NCBI GenBank assembly: GCA_965204215.1
Contig: CBDBDZ010000014.1
Coordinates: 744,001 to 808,000, forward strand
Reading direction: 5' to 3'
Length of the DNA: 64,000 nt
Origin: CBDBDZ01 sp965204215
GTDB taxonomy: Bacteria; Pseudomonadota; Gammaproteobacteria; Pseudomonadales; GM7GCV1
In this document: piece after piece, positions 61,184-64,000 of the stretch
Layout of the letters: each line of letters begins with the position of its first letter
Position numbering within the stretch: position 1 is the stretch's first letter
Position numbers and translations under genes: made by a program
Notes under the pieces: generated by a model
Databases searched by the model: none
What the model saw: the letters and a program-made list of their open reading frames with translations, nothing else
Told to the model about the DNA's origin: nothing

Positions 61184-62166
61184 ATCTACAACAGTAGAAA
61201 TTTAAGTGGGGTTTTAGACTTAATAAATGTGGAATTATTATCTACCATCTACAACAGTAGAAATTTAAGTGGGGTTTTAGACGTCAGCAGTTATATTCAC
61301 CTTCTAAGAATCTACAACAGTAGAAATTTAAGTGGGGTTTTAGACGTTGGTTCGAGTCCAACTAGGCGCACATCTACAACAGTAGAAATTTAAGTGGGGT
61401 TTTAGACTTAATAAATGTGGAATTATTATCTACCATCTACAACAGTAGAAATTTAAGTGGGGTTTTAGACGTCAGCAGTTATATTCACCTTCTAAGAATC
61501 TACAACAGTAGAAATTTAAGTGGGGTTTTAGACGTTGGTTCGAGTCCAACTAGGCGCACATCTACAACAGTAGAAATTTAAGTGGGGTTTTAGACTTTAC
61601 CATGACTAAATTATCACAGACCATCTACAACAGTAGAAATTTAAGTGGGGTTTTAGACGTTACATTATTCAATGATAACTTAATACCATCTACAACAGTA
61701 GAAATTTAAGTGGGGTTTTAGACGTAACAAGATATAACAGCATGGTTGTTATATCTACAACAGTAGAAATTTAAGTGGGGTTTTAGACATTAATTTTAAA
61801 TGCTTGACAGTGCGCAATCTACAACAGTAGAAATTTAAGTGGGGTTTTAGACATTTAGGCTCACCAAAAGGGGTGGGATATCTACAACAGTAGAAATTTA
61901 AGTGGGGTTTTAGACATTTAGGCTCACCAAAAGGGGTGGGATATCTACAACAGTAGAAATTTAAGTGGGGTTTTAGACAATTATCAAGATAAATACTTTG
62001 TTCCATCTACAACAGTAGAAATTTAAGTGGGGTTTTAGACGCTCCCGAAATAATTGTGCGTTCGTATCTACAACAGTAGAAATTTAAGTGGGGTTTTAGA
62101 CATCTAATGAAATGTGGTTTACAAATCTATATCTACAACAGTAGAAATTTAAGTGGGGTTTTAGAC
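61184..62166 (-). CRISPR. Type V-A CRISPR array: 16 repeats of 36 bp, 15 spacers
   Basis: Sixteen identical 36-bp repeats, + strand starts 61184, 61247, 61310, 61372, 61435, 61498, 61560, 61623, 61688, 61753, 61817, 61880, 61943, 62005, 62066, 62131; spacers of 25-29 bp. On the minus strand (same strand as cas genes) the repeat begins GTCTAAAACCCC and ends AATTTCTACTGTTGTAGAT, the Cas12a crRNA stem TCTAC/GTAGA. Numbered from the low-coordinate end, spacers 1-3 (61220, 61283, 61346) recur exactly as spacers 4-6 (61408, 61471, 61534), and spacer 11 (61853) equals spacer 12 (61916), leaving 11 different spacers. The leader-proximal end is at 62166. Spacer 3/6 resembles a tRNA 3' end. Confidence 0.98.
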
Positions 62167-62317
62167 AGATAAAGTTGCCAAAACGCCTAAAAAGTTGGCA
62201 AAAACCACATTTTCGGGCTGTTTTCGTTCATTTTTTAAGCTGTTAAAGAGTATTTTTTCTATAAAGACTGCGGTATGCATTTTGTCCTCTCTAAAGAACC
62301 ATACAAAGTGAATTATA
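62167..62317 (-). promoter_or_regulatory. CRISPR leader between cas2 and the array
   Basis: ~150 bp A/T-rich non-coding DNA directly between the cas2 stop (62318) and the first leader-side repeat. Transcription of the array toward lower coordinates and new spacer insertion at 62166 are expected here. It contains TTGCCAAAACGCCTAAAAAG next to GTTGGCAAAAA, an imperfect inverted pair near the array. No single promoter was pinned down. Confidence 0.6.
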
Positions 62318-62590
62318 TCACAATATTAATAGCTCTACATCATCATTTCTTGCATATCCGTATTTTGTTATTTTACATTGTTTACTCATATGAAAAATCA
62401 TAACTGAGTCTGTTACTTCAAACTCAGGTTCAAACTTCCCAGCTATTTCTGCTTCTATTATCTTTAAGATTCGTATACTGTTTTTAATTTCAAAAACAGA
62501 GTATTGCAAACGGTATCCATGTTTGGACAAAAATTTGGCAAATCGAGTACGCAGCTTGTTGTTTGCGATATCATAGGCAACTAATAACAT
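62318..62590 (-). CDS. cas2: CRISPR-associated endonuclease Cas2
   Basis: A 90-aa Cas2 with the ferredoxin-like start MLLVAYDIANNKLRTRFAKF (conserved Asp ~7), GYRLQYSVFEIKNS and a C-terminal DDVELLIL. Forms the spacer-integration complex with Cas1 as the central dimer. Its ATG overlaps the cas1 stop by one base. Last protein gene before the array. Confidence 0.95.
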   Translation of the reverse strand: MLLVAYDIANNKLRTRFAKFLSKHGYRLQYSVFEIKNSIRILKIIEAEIAGKFEPEFEVTDSVMIFHMSKQCKITKYGYARNDDVELLIL

Positions 62591-63558
62591 TACAATTGTG
62601 TCTTATATATAGGGTAATCTTCAATCGGCTTTGATTGCATAAAACAACGATAATAATCTTGGATAAAATAGAACAATTCTTCTTTTTGCTTTAGCAATGC
62701 GCTTAGAATAATTGCTGCATATTTTTGCCCTGTCTTACCAGATACTCGATACTGGTGATGGGCGACAAAAAAATCCGCTTTATCAATTTGCCCCAGTTTA
62801 TGGGCATTGCGTATTGCTTGATCAATAATTGGTCTGAATGGTTCAACTAAATCACACACTAGAGACTTTCTTTGATAAAAAGCTTGATGATAAACTCCTT
62901 GATAAACATCAAAACCAAATAGATGTAACAAACTTTCGACAATGTTAAATAAAAGCGTATAGCCGATATCTAATAACAGGTTAGTGATGTCATGTTTTAC
63001 CCTTGGCTTCCTACCGATCCAATCCATTTCGGCGAACATGTGTGAAAAATAAAGCCGAGAAGCTACTCCTTCAAGACCCAAAATTTCTTTTAGTTCAAAC
63101 CTAGAATCAGGTAAACGGCTCTGATAACCTTGTAAACTTTTGATAGCCTTTTTTAATTCGTCAGTTTTATCCCTTCTGCGTTTAAGCATGGCAAGCTGGG
63201 TTTCAATTTTATTTTTAACTAGGTGTTGTGCAATATCGAGAGATTCATAGGAATATTGTTTCTTGCGCAAAATTACATTACCTTCTACTTGAGCTGATAA
63301 TCTTTCATAGGGTGCTAAATTATGAGTCAACAGAGTAATTGAAAAGCCAAACTTTTTAGCACGCTGTAACAGACCACTGGTTACGGTGATGTGTCCAACC
63401 AGGAAAAGTGCAAAAAGCTTATAGCAAGTGGATTGATGGCGAATGTCACCATCAGCAGTAGTAATGATAATATTGTCGTTTTTAAAACTGACCTTTTCGC
63501 CGCGGCTAACCATGGCAAAGATAATCTGCTTTTGCTTAAAATCTGGAGCACTTAACAT
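62590..63558 (-). CDS. cas1: CRISPR-associated integrase Cas1 (type V-A)
   Basis: A 322-aa Cas1. N-terminal beta domain (IIFAMVSRGEKVSFKNDNII), then the helical catalytic domain with Glu in EILGLEGVASRLYFSHMFAE (~158), His in YQGVYHQAFYQRKSLVCDL (~226) and Asp/Glu in CDLVEPFRPIIDQAI (~240). It catalyses insertion of new spacers. The start overlaps the cas4 stop region by 7 bp, so cas4-cas1-cas2 is one operon. Confidence 0.96.
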   Translation of the reverse strand: MLSAPDFKQKQIIFAMVSRGEKVSFKNDNIIITTADGDIRHQSTCYKLFALFLVGHITVTSGLLQRAKKFGFSITLLTHNLAPYERLSAQVEGNVILRKKQYSYESLDIAQHLVKNKIETQLAMLKRRRDKTDELKKAIKSLQGYQSRLPDSRFELKEILGLEGVASRLYFSHMFAEMDWIGRKPRVKHDITNLLLDIGYTLLFNIVESLLHLFGFDVYQGVYHQAFYQRKSLVCDLVEPFRPIIDQAIRNAHKLGQIDKADFFVAHHQYRVSGKTGQKYAAIILSALLKQKEELFYFIQDYYRCFMQSKPIEDYPIYKTQL

Positions 63559-64000
63559 ACAGCAGTATCACATAAGTTGTTATAAATGCAGTTTTTGCAT
63601 TTCTTGGGATTAGGAGAAAAATTGTTATCAAACTGAAATGAGTTCATGTCATCAATTAATGCTTCAAACTTAACTAGATGCTCTGGAGACTCTTGTGGCA
63701 GGGCAATCGAGTAATTCTTATTGTCATCCATGCTGTATAGTTTTAACTGTTTCACTGGGTACCCCATTTCAGTTAAGCAGAAATATTGTGCATAGAGCTG
63801 ATGAATATAGCCATCATAAATAACCTTAATTTTCTTTTTTCGCTCGACGATTTGCTGCTTCTTTTCGTCATAAGTATCTATCTTTCCGCATAGTCGGTAT
63901 TGCTCACTGTATATTTCGATACTTTGCAGTACTGTTTTTGAAGTGGTGTACTTTTTACTGTCGATACTTTTATGAGCGTTGATACCTTTAACCTGTACAT
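63552..64000 (-). CDS. cas4: CRISPR-associated exonuclease Cas4 (5' end beyond window)
   Basis: The frame is open from the right edge to the stop at 63552, ~149 codons visible; an internal ATG at 63767 is not the start. RecB-like nuclease residues: Asp in YRLCGKIDTYDEKKQQ and Lys in IVERKKKIKVIYDGYIHQLY, then the conserved Tyr/Gln helix QLYAQYFCLTEMGY; C-terminal iron-sulfur cysteines in NPKKCKNCIYNNLCDTAVC. Cas4 trims prespacers and selects the PAM. In type V-A loci cas12a lies just upstream, here beyond 64000. Confidence 0.92.
   Translation of the reverse strand, partial: VQVKGINAHKSIDSKKYTTSKTVLQSIEIYSEQYRLCGKIDTYDEKKQQIVERKKKIKVIYDGYIHQLYAQYFCLTEMGYPVKQLKLYSMDDNKNYSIALPQESPEHLVKFEALIDDMNSFQFDNNFSPNPKKCKNCIYNNLCDTAVC

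Noticed and set aside
61346..61371. A tRNA gene inside the array
   Set aside because: Only the T-arm and acceptor strand are present within a 26-bp spacer; no 5' half.
61755..62006. 83-codon minus-strand ORF across the array
   Set aside because: It consists of translated CRISPR repeats and spacers with a three-fold repeated peptide; not a gene.
63552..63767. A 71-aa protein starting at the ATG at 63767
   Set aside because: The frame continues open to the window edge with Cas4 nuclease motifs, so this ATG is internal to cas4.

Overview
The window looks like a chromosome segment of an AT-rich, probably marine or aquatic gammaproteobacterium. The support is gene content: rhlB-rppH-ptsP-lgt-thyA-folA, trpGDC without trpF, recN, uvrB, a GspA/GspB-type type II secretion system, rhombosortase, SelO, TrhO and ETF-QO all have gammaproteobacterial layouts. 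I cannot name the species. About 50 ordinary genes are present, broken up by short mobile repeats, one intact IS, one IS remnant, a decayed cassette-like gene and, at the right edge, a type V-A (Cas12a-type) CRISPR locus whose effector gene lies beyond the window.

Layout. 1-4953: a truncated diaminopropionate ammonia-lyase-like PLP gene, an M24 peptidase, an AT-rich tryptophan-monooxygenase-like amine oxidase and an Asp/Glu-racemase superfamily protein. 4893-11937: acyl-CoA/lipid-type catabolism (carboxylesterase, MaoC hydratase, MFS transporter, two adjacent acyl-CoA dehydrogenases, Old Yellow Enzyme). 11940-14488: rdgB, a DUF4426 gene and L-serine dehydratase. 14838-16502: ETF-ubiquinone oxidoreductase, the likely electron sink for the dehydrogenases. 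16528-23278: a long minus-strand run (DUF938, folA, thyA, lgt, ptsP, rppH, rhlB). 23482-25428: a CapD/WbpM-type nucleotide-sugar dehydratase. 25687-28860: a compact carnitine-to-betaine operon. 28911-33789: recN, a PCu(A)C copper chaperone, an unknown gene and uvrB, followed by tRNA-Asn. 34494-36843: a CsgG/DUF4810/DUF799 envelope lipoprotein operon. 36844-40230: a decayed secreted-protein cassette with an attC-like fold, selO and an intact IS481-family element. 40305-47869: trhO, yciA, a class IV aminotransferase, a sulfotransferase, a coiled-coil membrane protein, class I fumarase, rhombosortase, an aspartic protease and a HAD hydrolase. 47870-49196: a gene-poor patch of repeats and an IS3 remnant. 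49197-60597: trpGDC, OsmC, gspL-M-N-C-D-A-B and dinB. 60695-61075: a PaaI-type thioesterase. 61184-64000: CRISPR array, leader, cas2, cas1 and partial cas4.

How the parts fit. The dehydrogenase pair at 8514-10870 needs ETF/ETF-QO (14838) to pass electrons to quinone; MaoC, esterase, transporter and OYE suggest catabolism of an esterified or cyclic carboxylic substrate. The carnitine operon ends in glycine betaine, so it can provide carbon or osmoprotectant. The type II secretion genes here cover the inner-membrane platform (L, M, C), GspN, the secretin (D) and the secretin-assembly pair (A, B); gspE-K must be elsewhere. Rhombosortase about 6 kb upstream belongs to the same export theme.

Most unusual points: (1) a type V-A array carrying a tandemly duplicated block of three spacers, one of which matches the 3' end of a tRNA gene in a register where the tRNA CCA end would supply part of a Cas12a PAM; (2) two families of short palindromic repeats whose ends repeatedly coincide with start codons (family B) or stop codons (family A) of neighbouring genes; (3) an attC-like hairpin behind a frameshifted cassette-like gene. 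All calls come from reading the sequence; no database search was possible.
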